Of a DNA stretch of 64,000 nucleotides, positions 62,401 to 64,000 are shown piece by piece. The stretch comes from Antitrichia curtipendula (taxonomy: Eukaryota > Streptophyta > Bryopsida > Hypnales > Leucodontaceae): the NCBI GenBank assembly GCA_951230915.1, contig OX579634.1, forward strand, positions 12,984,725-13,048,724, written 5' to 3'. The number at the start of each line of letters is the position of its first letter. Within the stretch, counting starts at the first letter, position 1. The notes beneath the pieces are model-generated. The model was not told where the DNA came from. It saw only the letters and a list, made by a program, of their open reading frames with translations, and ran no database searches. A program made the position numbers and the translations under genes.

Positions 62401-64000
62401 TCTGAGTCATGTAGTGAGGTGACGGTGGAGCGGGGTGTCTGCTCATTCCTTTTGTATTGTTTTGTTTTCCTGTCAGAAAAATGTCCCTAGCGGCTCGTGG
62501 GACCCTTCGTTCTTACGAATGATCATGACGCAAGTTTTGAGACATGCGGTGGCGGAGCCCCTCTCAGCTGATTTTACGGTACGTGGGCGAGTTTCTGTTT
62601 CGTCTGCGGGGTTGGTCTTGTGCCTGTGTTTTGTGTTGCAAGCTGCAGGGGGTTATTAGAGATGCACGAGGGTCGAGAGTGAGTGATTGAGGGTTTCCAC
62701 TTTGGCACGTGAATGCCAAGATGTAGTTTTTTGGTTTTTTTTTTTAATGTTTGTGGCGTTTGGTCTTGAAAGTTTAGTATTGCGGTCCGGATGGAACGAA
62801 GGGGTGCGATGCGGTGCTGGAGTACGGATCTGCAGGACGATCTAGTCATACTGTTGTGCACACTTGGACTTGGCGGTGCATGGTGGTCGATCTGATTGTG
62901 TTGTTGGTTTGTTGTCCCGCAGCAATCTAGTGTGAAGGTGGACACGAAGACCTATGCGCCCCTGTTGAAGAAGTGCGCTTCTGGACAGGGTAAAGCATCT
63001 TCGGCCAATCAACTGCAATGTGAGATTCCTCTGCCTTTTAGCTTCCTTGGGTTTAGTGTTTTCGTGGGGGCGAGTTGAATGAGCGGGGTTGTCCAGTGTC
63101 ACGGTCTGCACCCGGGATCGGGTCGTAGGAGGGCCGAACCAGTCCTTTGCAGCAGTTGGAGTGGAACCCGTTCGTTTGAATGGCTTTGTCCTGGGTAGCC
63201 TCTGCTGAACCATGTTTATCCCTGCACATGGTGCCCATGGCAGCCGTGCTGCTCGCCTCAGCGGGGGTGGGGTGGCATTTGGCCTCACCCGTGCGTGCGG
63301 GTGCGGGTTCTTACGAGAATACTGTGTGCGTGCAGATATCATTGCAGTCCAATTATTTGCCAACGAGTATGGCCATCCGCAAGGTCTGATGCACAAGTTA
63401 TTTGACAACTTTTACAGGGAAGAGGTACATGAGCTCCTACTCGCCATCGTTGCATGGTCTCGTCGTTGTTAGTGGAGATCGTGTTTATCATTGCTTCAGG
63501 GGGCGCATGTCCGACACGTTATTTTTGTTTCTTTGTGAGTCTTCGCGGAGCTCAGACGATTTGTGTGCTCTTATCTGGTTTTTTAATGGGATTTTTCGAC
63601 CAAATTAGGTTTTGGGCGTGTAGGGGTCTAGAAGTTTTGAGATGCAGGCCTCATGATTTTGAGCTGGTGTCTGGAGTGTCTGGAGTGTCTGGGGTCTTTG
63701 GTCCGACCTGATGTCTTAGAGTTCGCTTATCTAGATGTGTCCGCGTGTGCACAAGTTTTTTACTCTGCGGGTGTTCCCTCTTATGATTTCAGCCTCTGCC
63801 TGCGTAGCGGTTTCGGGTTCGTTGTTTGTTGTTCTTCTCGTAACCCAATGCTCCTCGTTATATTTGTCTTTTTCAGACTTTGATGTATGAGTGGATTGTG
63901 TGGTGTGTTTGGTCAGGTAATCTCCGAGAGGGCGTACTTCACTTGGCAAGATGACGTTAACGATTCCACACCAGGAAGAGACAAGGTGAATTCGCACTGT
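54239..64000 (+). repeat. Right arm of the ~9.8-kb inverted repeat
   Basis: This is the reverse complement of 43668-53429 with no length change, including poly-Q codons and homopolymers. It starts directly at the gap, inside the intron before the 54294 exon, and runs off the window. Confidence 0.95.
54294..63985 (+). CDS. eIF4G: eIF4G with C-terminal W2 domain (right copy, partial at both ends)
   Basis: This is the mirror of the left copy. Exons are 54294-54503, 54857-56654, 56862-59945, 60357-60990, 61274-61468, 61616-61976, 62166-62243, 62477-62578, 62923-62989, 63336-63424 and 63917-63985. The last exon would fall beyond the window (expected near 64289-64363). The eIF4E-binding Tyr is at 58430, MIF4G spans about 59040-59760, MA3 about 60930-61740, and W2 starts at 62166. 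The 61976 donor (CCG then GTGGGATAA) is weaker than the others. If it is not used, the protein ends at 61985 without W2. The upstream exons lie in the gap. Identity to the left copy suggests the same locus assembled twice, so this should not be counted as a second gene without proof. Confidence 0.85.

Noticed and set aside
54294..63985. Treating the right eIF4G as a confirmed second paralogue
   Set aside because: It is the exact complement of the left copy and abuts a placeholder gap. Without read evidence it may be the same gene.

Overview
The window is plant nuclear DNA. Its genes are intron-rich with GT-AG junctions and sit among AT-rich, transposon-littered spacers. The gene set is a PRT6-type N-degron ubiquitin ligase, a plant family-14 glycosyltransferase and a long eIF4G with poly-Q tracts. 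I favour a bryophyte or other early-diverging streptophyte. The exact lineage is inference.

Layout: 1-6.2 kb is AT-rich spacer with a nested foldback element, a small TA-flanked MITE and a GC-rich promoter zone. From 6,331 to 19,427 (+) lies a complete PRT6 gene that I could splice by hand into 19 coding exons, every junction in phase, giving about 2,261 residues. From 19.4 to 36.4 kb there are no intact genes I recognise. This stretch holds two decayed multi-exon loci (one with a methyltransferase-like SAM motif), a Mutator-like MITE with a 9-bp target duplication, a Stowaway-like MITE, repeated small dyads and a tRNA-derived SINE-like element. From 37,780 to 39,051 (+) is an intronless GT14 glycosyltransferase. 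From 39 to 42.4 kb is AT-rich spacer.

From 43.3 kb to the end the window is dominated by one gene, eIF4G, present twice. The left copy is on the minus strand (43,305 to the edge of the gap) and the right copy is on the plus strand (54,294 to the window end). Every position x in 43,668-53,429 pairs with 107,668 minus x, with no shift I can find over 9,762 bp. The copies are divided by 609 bp of unique sequence and exactly 200 N. This is either a very young head-to-head inverted duplication or, more likely, an assembly join of two versions of one locus.

The most interesting biology is in eIF4G. Downstream of the usual plant MIF4G and MA3 domains, six further in-phase exons encode a C-terminal W2 (HEAT/AA-box) domain of the kind known from animal eIF4G and absent from textbook flowering-plant eIF4G and eIFiso4G. 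If the intron before the W2 exons is retained, translation stops after two extra codons. That would give a plant-like protein without W2, so splicing could switch between two forms.
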